This document shows positions 24,758 through 34,382 of a stretch of DNA of 64,000 nt, piece by piece; the first letter of the stretch is position 1, and every line of letters starts with the position of its first letter. The stretch comes from JAOUGY01 sp963785075 (GTDB lineage Bacteria; Actinomycetota; Acidimicrobiia; Spongiisociales; ZC4RG35). The stretch spans positions 186,001-250,000 of the forward strand of contig CAWATW010000006.1 of NCBI GenBank assembly GCA_963785075.1. Reading direction: 5' to 3'. The position numbers and the translations under genes are program-made. The notes below the pieces were generated by a model. It was given only the letters and a program-made list of their open reading frames with translations. It was not told the origin of the DNA and ran no database searches.

Positions 24758-26061
24758 AGAGTGACGACGTTCTGCGCCTTGATCGAGCGTTTCCGGTACG
24801 CCCCTCGCGCATCGAAGATCACCCCCACGGAGGCCGCCAGCTTCTCGTAATCGATGTCGGAGTGATCGGCGAGCACGGCGGCGATGGCGAACCGGGACAG
24901 ATCGTCACCTGCTTCCACCGGTTCGTATCCGTGATGCCGAATCCGCTCCGCACCGACCAGCGGGTCCAGCACGGAGATCTCCGCACCACGCCGGCGCAGC
25001 TCGTCCAGTACGTCGAGCGACGCCGATTCCCGATCGTCGGCGATATCGGGCTTGTAGGCGATGCCAACCCCGAGGACCTTGGTCCCGAAAACCGGAAGCC
25101 CTCGCGTGTTCAGGACTTCGGCGATCCGATCGGCGTTGTAGGCCGGCATCTTGGTGTTCACCTGCTCGGCCACGTCGATGAACCTCGTGGCGAAGTTGGC
25201 CTCTCTGGCCCGCCAGGCCAGATACTGGGGATCCAGCGGGATGCAGTGGCCGCCGACTCCAGGTCCCGGATAGAAGGCGTGGAATCCGAACGGCTTGGTG
25301 GCGGCTGCGTCGACCACCTCCCAGATGTCGATGTCGAGCACATCGGCGAGTTGCGCCATCTCGTTGACGAGGCCGATGTTCACCGCCCGATACGTGTTCT
25401 CGAGGAGCTTTGCCATCTCGGCGGCCCTCGCGGACGAAACAGGGTGCACGGAGCTCACGATCCGCCGGTAGGCGGCAGCGGCCACCTCGGTGGACATCCG
25501 GGTCACACCCCCCACGATCTTCGGGATCTCGCCGGTCTTCAACTCGTCGCCTGGAGAAACCCGCTCCGGCGAGAAGACAACCCACACATCGTCGTCGAGG
25601 GCGAGACCGGCGCGTTCGATGGCAGGGAGGATGATGTCCTCGGTGGTACCCGGGTAGGTCGTGGACTCGAGGGAGATCAGCTGACCGGGCCGCGCCACGC
25701 TCTCGACGGTCGCCGCCGAGGCCTCGATGAACGACAGGTCGGGCTGACGATTGCGGCCGAGCGGGCTGGGAACGCAGATGATGAGCGCATCGGCACCCCG
25801 AAGCTCCTGTGGATCCGACGTGAACCGGGCGCCGGCCGCGACGGCCGATCCGAGTTCCTCGTCGCTGATGTCGTCGATGTGGGAGGCGCCTGACATCAGA
25901 GCGCGTGCGCGTTCCTCGGAGATGTCGAACCCGATGACTCCGAGCCCTCTTTCGGCGGCGGTCACGGCGAGGGGAAGGCCGACGTAGCCGAGACCGATGA
26001 CGCCCACGGTCCAGGATTCGCGCTCGAAGAATGCAACGGGATCAGTCAGAGAGTGTGGCAC
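24754..26061 (-). CDS. UDP-N-acetyl-hexosamine-type 6-dehydrogenase (WecC/WbpA-like)
   Basis: 435 aa. NAD Rossmann motif VGVIGLGYVGLPLAV, NTYRAVNIGLVNE helix and catalytic Cys in PGPGVGGHCIPLDP. The extended C-terminal domain and the GGHCIP variant fit UDP-ManNAc/UDP-GlcNAc dehydrogenases more than UDP-glucose dehydrogenase (compare GGSCFPKD in the paralogue at 5537). Makes UDP-aminouronates for surface polysaccharide. GTG start 6 nt after TAACAT (26068-26073, minus strand): leaderless. Confidence 0.87.
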   Translation of the reverse strand: MPHSLTDPVAFFERESWTVGVIGLGYVGLPLAVTAAERGLGVIGFDISEERARALMSGASHIDDISDEELGSAVAAGARFTSDPQELRGADALIICVPSPLGRNRQPDLSFIEASAATVESVARPGQLISLESTTYPGTTEDIILPAIERAGLALDDDVWVVFSPERVSPGDELKTGEIPKIVGGVTRMSTEVAAAAYRRIVSSVHPVSSARAAEMAKLLENTYRAVNIGLVNEMAQLADVLDIDIWEVVDAAATKPFGFHAFYPGPGVGGHCIPLDPQYLAWRAREANFATRFIDVAEQVNTKMPAYNADRIAEVLNTRGLPVFGTKVLGVGIAYKPDIADDRESASLDVLDELRRRGAEISVLDPLVGAERIRHHGYEPVEAGDDLSRFAIAAVLADHSDIDYEKLAASVGVIFDARGAYRKRSIKAQNVVTL

Positions 26062-26077
26062 CGGGCGATGTTACCGC

Positions 26078-27853
26078 TCAGGCGTCGAGTGTCTGCAGTG
26101 CCCTCATCAGGAACGTGGCCATTTCACCTCGTGTGATCGCCTGGTCCGGGCAGAACCGGTCGTTGGAAGGGGGGTTGCACCCCTTCGCCACGCCGGCGGC
26201 GGCCAACCGTTCGATGTCGGTCTCGAACACCGAGCCATCGTCGTCGACGAAGTCGACATCCGACGCCGGGACGAACCCGAAGGCCCGGACGAGGAAAGCC
26301 GCCATCTCAGCCCGTGAGACGTCGCCGTCTGGACAATACCGATCGTTGTCGGGCGGATTGCAGCCCTTCGTGACGCCCGCGGCGACGAGTCGGTCGACGT
26401 CGCCGGCAAAGATCAAGTCGCTGGTGTCTGTGAAACCGCCGCCATCCGCTGCCGGCAGACCGAGGGCACGCACCAAGAACGCGGCCATCTGACCACGGGT
26501 CACCGTGTCGTCGGGACAGAAGCGGTCGTTGGTGGGCGGGTTGCACCCTTTTGTCACACCCAGGTCCGAGATGTACGCGATGCCGGCTTGATGGACCGAG
26601 GATCCGACATCCTTGAAATCGTATGGGCTGATCACACCCGCCACCCACGGTGAGCGCAGATCGAACGTGGTGCGCAGCAGGTCGCCCTTGTAGTCCACGG
26701 AGACCGAGTTTCCGCCATCGACCCCTGAGAACCGGACGACTGCGCCTGGAGGCCCGTGCATCAGCTCGACGTCGATGAGAGTATCCCATCCCAGGATCGA
26801 TTCGATCTTCGAGGAAGTGAAGGAAATCTCCCAGGAAGCGAACGGGTTGTCGACGTCGGTGCTCACCGACCACGGATCACTGACCGAGCGTAGGAACTGG
26901 AGTGGGCTACCTCCCCACACCGACTCGTTGTCCTCGGTGGCTCCACCCGAGGACGAGGAGTAGTAGGCGGTGAACACGAGGTTGGTGGAAGGATGTACCG
27001 CGACACGTCCGGCCGTGGCCTCGACCGCCGAGACCCAGGGGTTCGGGGACACGCCCTCTTTGCTCCATCCGGCGTACACCTGGTCGTAGATCGTGTCGTA
27101 CAGGTGGCAGCCACATGCGCGTGTTGGCTCGCCCGTGTCGGTGCTGGTGTCGAGCACGCGGCGAACCGTGTAGTTGCGGGCAGCGATGGCCTGCGCTTCC
27201 AGCGCCGCCGATGGCCATCCGCCAGGCATCTCGGCGATACCTCGCAAATACTGCTCGAGCTCGACGTCGAGAATCACGTTGAGTTCACCGTTGCCGTCAT
27301 CGCGGATCCGGAGGCCACCATGGGCGTACTCGGTGGAGCCGACCTTGACCCGGTTCGTCCCGTTGTCATCCCAATCCATGTCCACGGCGCACGTGCCTCC
27401 CACGGCGGCACCGCCGTCGACCGAGAGCTCGCAGGTCTCGCCGTCACCGGTCACGACCACGGTCGAGTTTGCCGGGACGGTGCTCGGTGCGCACGGTTTG
27501 TTGTCACCTGTCAGATGGCAGACCTCGATCGACCCGTTGACGGCCTTGACGGTGACGGTGTTGACATCCTGTTCCAGGCCGACGCTCAGCGGGTACGGCG
27601 CCGACCACCACGACGGAAGACTCCGGTTCGAGAGCTCGTCGAGGTAGGCACCGGAGTAGTAGTGGTCGATGATCTCGGCCGCATCGGCCCCGTCGAGGGC
27701 CATGCCAAGGGCGCCGTACTGCGACATCCCGACTCCGTGCCCCCAACCGGCTCCGGTGAAGGTCCAAACAGGGTCTTCGGCGGCGGAGGCGGAGAGCGGA
27801 GAGGCGAGAAGCGCAACCGTGGATGCGGCGAGCAGGAGCGCAAGCTTTCTCAT
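26078..27853 (-). CDS. SpoIID/LytB-domain exported protein with three SLH-like repeats
   Basis: 591 aa. Signal peptide (about 1-24, LLLAASTVALLASPLSASA). SpoIID/LytB domain (about 30-400): GWGHGVGMSQYGALGMA, then VELEQYLRGIAEMPGGWP and LEAQAIAARNYTVRR, as in SpoIID and amidase-enhancer proteins that cut or support cutting of glycan strands. Three C-terminal repeats (about 425-590) of the form GVTKGCNPP-x-NDRFCPD-x-VTRGQMAAFLVRALGL, an SLH variant with a Cys pair. Probably wall-anchored and active in peptidoglycan remodelling. First of four consecutive same-strand or neighbouring genes with the same repeats. Confidence 0.87.
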   Translation of the reverse strand: MRKLALLLAASTVALLASPLSASAAEDPVWTFTGAGWGHGVGMSQYGALGMALDGADAAEIIDHYYSGAYLDELSNRSLPSWWSAPYPLSVGLEQDVNTVTVKAVNGSIEVCHLTGDNKPCAPSTVPANSTVVVTGDGETCELSVDGGAAVGGTCAVDMDWDDNGTNRVKVGSTEYAHGGLRIRDDGNGELNVILDVELEQYLRGIAEMPGGWPSAALEAQAIAARNYTVRRVLDTSTDTGEPTRACGCHLYDTIYDQVYAGWSKEGVSPNPWVSAVEATAGRVAVHPSTNLVFTAYYSSSSGGATEDNESVWGGSPLQFLRSVSDPWSVSTDVDNPFASWEISFTSSKIESILGWDTLIDVELMHGPPGAVVRFSGVDGGNSVSVDYKGDLLRTTFDLRSPWVAGVISPYDFKDVGSSVHQAGIAYISDLGVTKGCNPPTNDRFCPDDTVTRGQMAAFLVRALGLPAADGGGFTDTSDLIFAGDVDRLVAAGVTKGCNPPDNDRYCPDGDVSRAEMAAFLVRAFGFVPASDVDFVDDDGSVFETDIERLAAAGVAKGCNPPSNDRFCPDQAITRGEMATFLMRALQTLDA

Positions 27854-27904
27854 AACAAGGTCATCGGTCTCCGGGCGTTCAAAACTGGAGCCGGCGCGCC
27901 CGAT

Positions 27905-29920
27905 TCAGTCGATCTGGGTCGCTCGACCCAGGAATGCCGCCATTTCGCCGCGCGTGACCGATGCCTCAGGGCAGTACCGGTCGTTGGCTGGCGGGTTGCA
28001 TCCCCTCGTGATTCCGGCTGTGGCCAACAGTTCGATGTCTCTCTCGAACACAGATTGGTCGTCGTCGCCGAATCGGTTCCCGTCCCCGGTCTCGACGAGG
28101 CCCAGGCCTCGGACGAGAAACGCCGCCATCTGGCCCCGCGAAACGAGGTCATCCGGGCAGAAGATGGTTGGCGTACAGCCGGTTGTGATGCCCGCCTCTG
28201 CAAGCCGGTTGATGTCTTCTTGGAACTCGCTCTCGTCGTCGTCGGTGAAGTGGTCGCCGCCCGGGGGCGGCAATCCGAGCATGCGAACCAGGAAAGCCGC
28301 CATCTGACCTCGGGTGACCTGGTCCCCCGGACAGTAGGCGTCGCGGAACGGAGGGTTGCACCCCTTCGTGATCCCAGTCTCCGCCACAGTTTCGATGTCG
28401 GCCTCGAAGACCGACGTGTCGTCGTCATAGAACGTCCCACTCCATGTGAGTGGGATGACGTCGTCGTCGCACTGATACGAAGGATTTCGCCACCATCCGT
28501 CGACGGGACGCCCAGTGGAGCTGTTTCCCACGGCAACGTGGAGCGAACCTGCGGCGTCGAGCCTGCTGATGTCGGACCTGCCGTCTCCGTCCTGGTCGGC
28601 GGCGGCCAGGGCCAGGAGGTCCGTGTCGGCGAGTTCGACTCGGTCGATCTCCTCTGCTCCGTCACCTGTCAGGATCGACACCACACTTCCATCGACGGCG
28701 GCGTAGATCTCCACTGACCCATCACCATCGCGATCACCCAGCGCGATCGACGTGGGAGCGAAGGACAGGGTGATCTCACCCAGCACCGTGGAGAAGTCCT
28801 CGCCCGACACGACCAGGATGTCACCGCCTGCTCCGAGCAACCAGAGATCGCCTCTCCGGTCGCCATCCCAATCCCCGATCGTGAGCTGCACAGGATCCGA
28901 GGGCAACGGTACGTCGGAGAACACGGTCGAGTCCTCGAAGGTCTCGATTCGCCTCGACAGCGTAAGCGTCCCGCCGGCGTCGATGGCCACGAGATCGGCT
29001 CGGGAATCGGAATCCACGTCACCCATCGCCACCAGCGGCGATGCCGCCACATCGGCATCGGACAGCCAGCGGTAGTGGGAACATTCCAGGAACCCGGATC
29101 GCCCCGAGACGACGTCGATGACGGTGCCCCCCGCGTGCGGCCGCAGGGTACCGACATCGAGAGCTCCGAAGCCTCCGATGTCGGCGAGCAACACGGGCCG
29201 GCTCGATACGAGGTCGCCCCAGGCCGTGTCATAGGACGCTGCCGCTGCGTACGGTGCCTCGACACCGGATGGGGCGTGGAGCGGAAGCCCGGCAGAGCCG
29301 GGGGTGGGACCCATCCAGGAGTAATGCATGGGGTCCTTCGCCGACTCCCACGTCCCTCCCCAGCAGAAACCGGCGTCGGTCCACGCCTCGATGAACCAGG
29401 CCGGCATGTTGGTGATGAGCCGATTCGGATCCGACGAGTACGGGTTCTGTGCCGGGTTGATGTCGATCGAGAGCCCGAGGGCGTGTCGACTCAGTTGGCG
29501 CTCCCCGCCGATCGTGCGCTGGGTGTAGGCGGCGACGATGGAGATCGGGTAGTAGCGGCCCGCCGCCTGGGCAGCCGCCAGGTTCGCCGACACCTGCTGG
29601 AAAGCCGGAAGTGCCTGGCGGTTCACGAGCACGCGAGTGCCGCCACTCATGGGCACGGTCCACAGCACCATGTCGTCGCGCACAGCCCCGAGCGTGCGGC
29701 CGAAGTAGCCGCCGAGCGGTCCGAGCAATCGTTCGGAGTCGGACAGGAACCCGGTCGTCGACATGATCGGGGTCCCGATGTACGGCAATCCACAGGTGGA
29801 CGACTCCGACATCGATGTCCATCGCACCGCGGATTCCGATGACGCACCTGCGGGACTCACCAGGGTCAACAGGCCGCCCACAAGCGCGGCCAACGCCACA
29901 CCCTTCCGATGTCGGGTCAT
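27905..29920 (-). CDS. M15-type peptidase (VanY-like) with FG-GAP-like repeats and three SLH-like repeats
   Basis: 671 aa. Signal peptide (about 1-27). Peptidase M15/D-Ala-D-Ala carboxypeptidase-like domain (about 35-225) with zinc ligands in SRHALGLSIDIN and HYSW. Middle (about 270-480) has repeats like MGDVDSDSRADLVAID and GDRDGDGSVEIYAA, the calcium-binding FG-GAP/VCBS type. Three SLH-like repeats end the protein (about 500-670). Likely trims peptide stems or cross-links in the wall. ATG 29920 overlaps the upstream stop (ATGA), so it is coupled to the dehydrogenase gene before it. Confidence 0.83.
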   Translation of the reverse strand: MTRHRKGVALAALVGGLLTLVSPAGASSESAVRWTSMSESSTCGLPYIGTPIMSTTGFLSDSERLLGPLGGYFGRTLGAVRDDMVLWTVPMSGGTRVLVNRQALPAFQQVSANLAAAQAAGRYYPISIVAAYTQRTIGGERQLSRHALGLSIDINPAQNPYSSDPNRLITNMPAWFIEAWTDAGFCWGGTWESAKDPMHYSWMGPTPGSAGLPLHAPSGVEAPYAAAASYDTAWGDLVSSRPVLLADIGGFGALDVGTLRPHAGGTVIDVVSGRSGFLECSHYRWLSDADVAASPLVAMGDVDSDSRADLVAIDAGGTLTLSRRIETFEDSTVFSDVPLPSDPVQLTIGDWDGDRRGDLWLLGAGGDILVVSGEDFSTVLGEITLSFAPTSIALGDRDGDGSVEIYAAVDGSVVSILTGDGAEEIDRVELADTDLLALAAADQDGDGRSDISRLDAAGSLHVAVGNSSTGRPVDGWWRNPSYQCDDDVIPLTWSGTFYDDDTSVFEADIETVAETGITKGCNPPFRDAYCPGDQVTRGQMAAFLVRMLGLPPPGGDHFTDDDESEFQEDINRLAEAGITTGCTPTIFCPDDLVSRGQMAAFLVRGLGLVETGDGNRFGDDDQSVFERDIELLATAGITRGCNPPANDRYCPEASVTRGEMAAFLGRATQID

Positions 29921-31614
29921 TCGCCCGTCAGCTTCGACACGGTGCCGTTGCCCTGAGCGATGTACACCTCGCCCATGCCGTCGACACCGAAGGACCACAC
30001 GCCACCCTGGAATCCGACCTGATCCGTCAGATCGCCTTGTTCGAAGAGCGCCGTGCCATCCGTCAGCAGTGTTCGGATCCGGCCTTCGCACAGGTCGACA
30101 TAGAGGTACCGCCCGGTGAGCTGCGACAGCTCGGACCCCCGGTACACGACTCCACCGGTGATCGAGCAGAAACCCGCGTCGTGGCCGTGTTCGACGATCG
30201 GCAGCGTGATGCCGGCGGTCGAGCATCCGGTCGAAGGCTCGTAGCAGTGGGACCCTTCCATGTTGTCCCACCCCAGGTTGGCCCCCGGCTCGTCGACGGG
30301 AAGCACGGTCACCTCTTCCCAGTCCCCTTGGCCGACGTCGGCCACATACAGGAGGTCGTCGTCGAACCACATCCGCCAGGGGTTCCGCACTCCGATCGCC
30401 CAGATCTCGTCCGCCCCGGTTCTGCCGACGTAGGGGTTGTCGGGCGGGACGTCGTATGGAGCGGTCCCATCGACGTCGAGCCGGAGGATCGAGCCGAGGA
30501 GCGTTGTGGGGTCCTGGCCATTCTCTCCGGGATCTCCCCCGCTGCCACCGTCACCCAGTCCCACGTAGAGGTAGCCGTCCGGCCCGAACAGCAGGTGTCC
30601 ACCGTTGTGGTTCGAGAACGGCTGGGTGATCGTCATCACCTCGGTTTCGGCGCTCGCGGCCACGTTGGGGTCAGACGACACCCGGTATTCGGCGATCCGG
30701 CTCAGATGGTTCTGCGATCCGCCGTCCATGCTGTAGTAGACGAAGAACCGGCCGTTCGTGGCGTAATCCGGGTGGAACGCCATGGAGAGCAGACCCATCT
30801 CGTTGCCGGCCTCGGAGACCTTCGAGGAGATGTCGAGGAACGGAGTGGACGACACGGCACCGTTGGACAGGATCTTGATCACACCGTCCTTCTGCACGAT
30901 GAAGACCCGGTCATCGCCCTCTGGGGCAGTGATGTGCACAGGCCGGGTCAGGTCGGTCGCCACAGGCTCCAGCGCAAGTTGGACCCGATCGGGCGGCACG
31001 ATGGGTGCGAGCCCTTCGGCACGGGCCAGGAAGCTCGCCATCTGCTCCCTGGTCACGGAATCGTCGGGGCAGAAGCTGTCCGAGGTGCACCCTCGTGTGA
31101 TGCCGGACGCGGCGAGCGCGTTGATGTCGTCCTCGAAGATCGAGCCGTCGTCGTCGCCGAACGCGTCGACGTCGGAGGCCGGGTATCCGTAGGCACGGGT
31201 GAGGAAAGCCGCCATCTGCCCGCGCGTGATGTCCAGGTCGGGGCAGAACTGGGTGCTTGTGCACCCGGTGGTGATCCCGGCATGGGCCAGCCGTTCGATG
31301 TCGCCCTCGAAGATCGAGCCGTCGTCGTCGGTGAAGGTGTCGCTCCCCGACGTCTCGTTCAACCCGAGTGCTCGCACCAGGAACGCTGCCATCTGGCCTC
31401 GAGTGACGGCGTCGGTCGGGCAGAACCGGTCACCGACCGGCGGATTGCAGCTCCGGGTGATGCCCTCTGCTGCGATCGCCTCGATGGTCCCCTCATGGAC
31501 CGAGTCGTCGTCGTCGATGAACGTGCCTCCGGGCGGGAGCTCGGCTGCCATGGCGGCAGTCGTGAGCGAAGAAAGCGCCGTGACCAGCGCAACGAGAACA
31601 AGTCCAAAACGCAT
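29917..31614 (-). CDS. PQQ-dependent sugar (aldose) dehydrogenase-like protein with three N-terminal SLH-like repeats
   Basis: 565 aa. Signal peptide, then three SLH-like repeats (about 30-205) with GITRSCNPP/RFCPTDAVTRGQMAAFL type motifs, then a six-bladed propeller of the glucose/sorbosone dehydrogenase family (about 220-565): MGLLSMAFHPDYATNGRFFV, NHNGGHLLFGPDGYLYVGLG, GVRNPWRMWFDDDLLYVADV. Oxidises sugars outside the cell if PQQ is available; no PQQ genes are seen here. The ATG at 31614 is preferred because GGGGGG lies 9 nt upstream; the ATG at 31623 would leave no spacing. A -10-like TAGCCT lies at 31660-31665. Repeats are N-terminal here, unlike its neighbours. Confidence 0.85.
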   Translation of the reverse strand: MRFGLVLVALVTALSSLTTAAMAAELPPGGTFIDDDDSVHEGTIEAIAAEGITRSCNPPVGDRFCPTDAVTRGQMAAFLVRALGLNETSGSDTFTDDDGSIFEGDIERLAHAGITTGCTSTQFCPDLDITRGQMAAFLTRAYGYPASDVDAFGDDDGSIFEDDINALAASGITRGCTSDSFCPDDSVTREQMASFLARAEGLAPIVPPDRVQLALEPVATDLTRPVHITAPEGDDRVFIVQKDGVIKILSNGAVSSTPFLDISSKVSEAGNEMGLLSMAFHPDYATNGRFFVYYSMDGGSQNHLSRIAEYRVSSDPNVAASAETEVMTITQPFSNHNGGHLLFGPDGYLYVGLGDGGSGGDPGENGQDPTTLLGSILRLDVDGTAPYDVPPDNPYVGRTGADEIWAIGVRNPWRMWFDDDLLYVADVGQGDWEEVTVLPVDEPGANLGWDNMEGSHCYEPSTGCSTAGITLPIVEHGHDAGFCSITGGVVYRGSELSQLTGRYLYVDLCEGRIRTLLTDGTALFEQGDLTDQVGFQGGVWSFGVDGMGEVYIAQGNGTVSKLTGE

Positions 31615-31717
31615 GTGTTCCATCCCCCCGAAACCGAGACTCGATTTCCTCGTCGACGGAGGCTAGTGAGATCGCTCGGACAAGGCATCTTCGAGCCACC
31701 GGTAGGCTCTCGATCTC

Positions 31718-33469
31718 ATGCGGTTCGCGCTCGCACTCCTCGTCCTCGTGCTCGGCACCACGCCGGCGGCAGGCACCATGGCCCCGGCGGCCGATCCCGA
31801 CGCGGGGTACGTGCCAGGCAGATTCGTGGCTGCCGGTGTGGCCATCGAAGACTCCGGAATCGACGACGCAGAGATGCTGCTTGGCCACTCGGTCTTGGCG
31901 GTCGACGGCGAAGCCGACCCAGAGGCCCAGGCGGAACAGCTCAGCCAGGCGTTGGGTGTGACGGTCCATCCGATGGTGATGTATCAGCTGTTCTCCGAGC
32001 CCGCGGAAGAGCCCTTGTTCTATGAGCAATGGGCCCTCGAGAACCGGGGTCAGACCGGTGGTCTGCCCGACGCCGACATCGACGCTGCCTCCATGTGGAA
32101 GTGGAGTCAGGGGCGCGACGTCGTCGTCGCCGTCATCGACAGCGGCGTGGACTCCGATCACCTGGACCTCGCCCCGACCCTGTGGCGGAACACGGGCGAG
32201 ATCCCCGACAACGGACTGGATGACGACGCCAACGGCTTCGTAGACGATCGTATGGGATGGGACTTCACGACTGCGAGCAACGACGTCTCAGACGAGATAG
32301 GTCACGGTACGAGCGTGGTGTCCGTTGCGCTCGCCGGTTCCGACGGCAGCGGCATGGCGGGCGTCGCCCCGCGGGCCCGAGCGATGGTGGTGAAAGCCTG
32401 CGGCGGCTTCGGATGCCAAGCAGACCACGTCGCAAGAGGCATCGTCTACGCCGTCGACAACGGTGCGAGCGTCATCAATCTGTCGCTCGGCGCCCCGGGA
32501 ATAGAGCCGCTCGTCACGAGCGCCATCGAATACGCTGCCGACCAAGGGGTGTTGGTGGTCGTGGCGGCGGGGAACAACGCCGAGGTGATCACGCAGGAGA
32601 ACCCCTGGACCCCGGTGAGCATCGATGTCCCCGCCGTGGTGGCCGTTGCGTCGACAACGGATGCCGACCTCATCTCCGGCTCCTCGAATCGCGGCCCGGA
32701 TCTGATCGACGTCGGCGCACCCGGGGACGGAATCATCACGGCGGCGCTCGGCGGTGGTCATGTGACCCGGAGTGGAACCAGTTTCTCGGCTCCGCATGTT
32801 GCAGGCGTGGCTGCCGCGATGATCGCGTTGGATCGGGACATCGATGTCGCAGAGCTCGCCGCGCTGCTCGCCGACACCGCCGATTCGATCGGCGGGTTGG
32901 ATGGGCTGGTTGGATCCGGCGGCCGGGTCAACGGTGCCACGGCAGCGCAGGCAGCCCGATTCCGCGACATCCCCCGAACGCTGTTCGCTTCCGAAGTGAT
33001 GTGGGCGGCCGTCACCGGAGTCACCAAGGGTTGCACCCCGTCACTCTTCTGCCCCGACGACCTGGTGACGCGTGGGCAGATGGCTGCCTTCCTCGCCCGC
33101 GCCTTGGACCTACCCGCCTCCGACACCGACAGCTTCGCCGACGACGACCAATCTGTGTTCGAAGCCGACATCGATGCCATCGCCGCCGCCGGAATCACAA
33201 AGGGTTGTTCACCGACCGACTTCTGTCCGGGAGATCCCATCTCCCGGGGTCAGATGGCGGCATTCCTCGATCGCGCTCTCGAACTCCCCGCCGCCGACAC
33301 CGACAGCTTCTCGGACGACGACCACTCGATGTTCGAGGCGGCGATCGACGCCATCGCCGCTGCCGGCATCACCCAGGGATGCACGCCTGACGCCTTTTGC
33401 CCGGAGGACCCGGTCAGCCGTGGTCAGATGGCGGCGTTCCTCAATCGATCGGCAAAACCCGGGTTCTGA
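31718..33469 (+). CDS. Subtilisin-family (S8) serine protease with three SLH-like repeats
   Basis: 583 aa. Signal peptide (about 1-22), an inhibitor-like pro-region (about 25-100), then the S8 catalytic domain (about 105-410): Asp in VVAVIDSGVDSDHLDL, His in IGHGTSVVSVALAG, Ser in RSGTSFSAPHVAGVAAA. Three SLH-like repeats (about 425-583), each with GITKGCSP-x-FCPGD-x-SRGQMAAFLDRAL. Wall-associated endoprotease. ATG lies 9 nt after TAGGCT (31703-31708), no Shine-Dalgarno: leaderless. Divergent from the dehydrogenase operon. Confidence 0.92.
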   Translation: MRFALALLVLVLGTTPAAGTMAPAADPDAGYVPGRFVAAGVAIEDSGIDDAEMLLGHSVLAVDGEADPEAQAEQLSQALGVTVHPMVMYQLFSEPAEEPLFYEQWALENRGQTGGLPDADIDAASMWKWSQGRDVVVAVIDSGVDSDHLDLAPTLWRNTGEIPDNGLDDDANGFVDDRMGWDFTTASNDVSDEIGHGTSVVSVALAGSDGSGMAGVAPRARAMVVKACGGFGCQADHVARGIVYAVDNGASVINLSLGAPGIEPLVTSAIEYAADQGVLVVVAAGNNAEVITQENPWTPVSIDVPAVVAVASTTDADLISGSSNRGPDLIDVGAPGDGIITAALGGGHVTRSGTSFSAPHVAGVAAAMIALDRDIDVAELAALLADTADSIGGLDGLVGSGGRVNGATAAQAARFRDIPRTLFASEVMWAAVTGVTKGCTPSLFCPDDLVTRGQMAAFLARALDLPASDTDSFADDDQSVFEADIDAIAAAGITKGCSPTDFCPGDPISRGQMAAFLDRALELPAADTDSFSDDDHSMFEAAIDAIAAAGITQGCTPDAFCPEDPVSRGQMAAFLNRSAKPGF

Positions 33470-33534
33470 CAACATCTGGCAGCCCGGGCGGGGTAGGTTC
33501 GTTCATGGTTCCATCGACACAAGGGAGCAGAACC

Positions 33535-34332
33535 ATGACCATGGGGAGCAAAACAGATCGTCGTCGCAAGGTGCGCATGGCGGTCGTGATAGCGATCACC
33601 GCGGCGTTCGTGGCACCGACGGCCGTCTGGGCCGCGGACAGATTCACCGACGTGCCCGACACCAACGTCTTCCACAGCGACATCACATGGCTGGCCGATG
33701 CCGGCGTGACCCTCGGGTGCAACCCGCCCGACAACACCTTGTATTGCCCGTCCGACAACGTGACCCGCGAGCAGATGGCAGCGTTCATGCGGCGCCTCGC
33801 CGAGAATCAGGTCGTCGACGCGGCGACGGCCGTCGATGCCGACACGCTCGACGGCCTCGACTCGACCGTGCTCGCAACCGAGGTGTGGGGCATCAATCAC
33901 GACTGGCAGGATGGGCAGCAGCTCGTCGACGGACCCGAGGCTCTGATCGAGCTGACGGTGGAGCCGGCCGGCGACGGCTATCTGCAGGTGAACGCCACCT
34001 GGGGCACCAACTTCAACGTCGCGGCCACTGAGGCATTCGCATGGCTCCAGGTCGACGATTCGACCTGTGCCTTCGCCTCCCGCATTCCCGGCACCTCGAT
34101 GTATGCGGAAGGTGACAGCGGCACGAGTGACTATCAGACGCAGGCAACGACCACCGTGATCCCGACCACCGCGGGGAGCCACACGATCACGCTGTGCGCC
34201 GATGTGCTACAAGGCTCCGACTACAACGTGGTGGACGAGGCCATCACGGCCTTGTACGCCCCGAACGGGTCGTCGTCGCTAGGCCTGGTGAGCGAGCCCG
34301 CCACCGACAGCTCGGATCCCGACGCAGGCTGA
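33535..34332 (+). CDS. Exported protein with one SLH-like repeat and unknown beta domain
   Basis: 265 aa. Basic N-terminus then signal segment (MAVVIAITAAFVAPTAVWA). One SLH-like unit (about 38-90: DAGVTLGCNPPDNTLYCPSD, VTREQMAAFMRRLAE), then a VDADTLDGLDSTVL segment seen in many actinobacterial surface proteins, then an unrecognised beta-rich domain with Cys residues (about 115-265). ATG at 33535 has AGGGAG 8 nt upstream; TAGGTT (33494-33499) may be the -10, giving a true 5' leader. Followed by a strong hairpin. Confidence 0.75.
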   Translation: MTMGSKTDRRRKVRMAVVIAITAAFVAPTAVWAADRFTDVPDTNVFHSDITWLADAGVTLGCNPPDNTLYCPSDNVTREQMAAFMRRLAENQVVDAATAVDADTLDGLDSTVLATEVWGINHDWQDGQQLVDGPEALIELTVEPAGDGYLQVNATWGTNFNVAATEAFAWLQVDDSTCAFASRIPGTSMYAEGDSGTSDYQTQATTTVIPTTAGSHTITLCADVLQGSDYNVVDEAITALYAPNGSSSLGLVSEPATDSSDPDAG

Positions 34333-34341
34333 GACCGATCA

Positions 34342-34382
34342 GGATGAGGGTGGGTTCCGCGGGATGGAACCCACCCTCATCC
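34342..34382. terminator. Strong bidirectional hairpin
   Basis: A perfect 17-bp stem (34342-34358 with 34366-34382, GGATGAGGGTGGGTTCC on the left) and a 7-nt loop, without a U-tract. It lies between converging genes and its right arm covers the stop of the minus-strand gene at 34377, so it can end both transcripts. Confidence 0.8.

Noticed and set aside
26078..34332. Phage or integrated-element origin of the repeat-protein block
   Set aside because: No integrase, phage structural genes, tRNA or attachment repeats; codon use matches neighbours.
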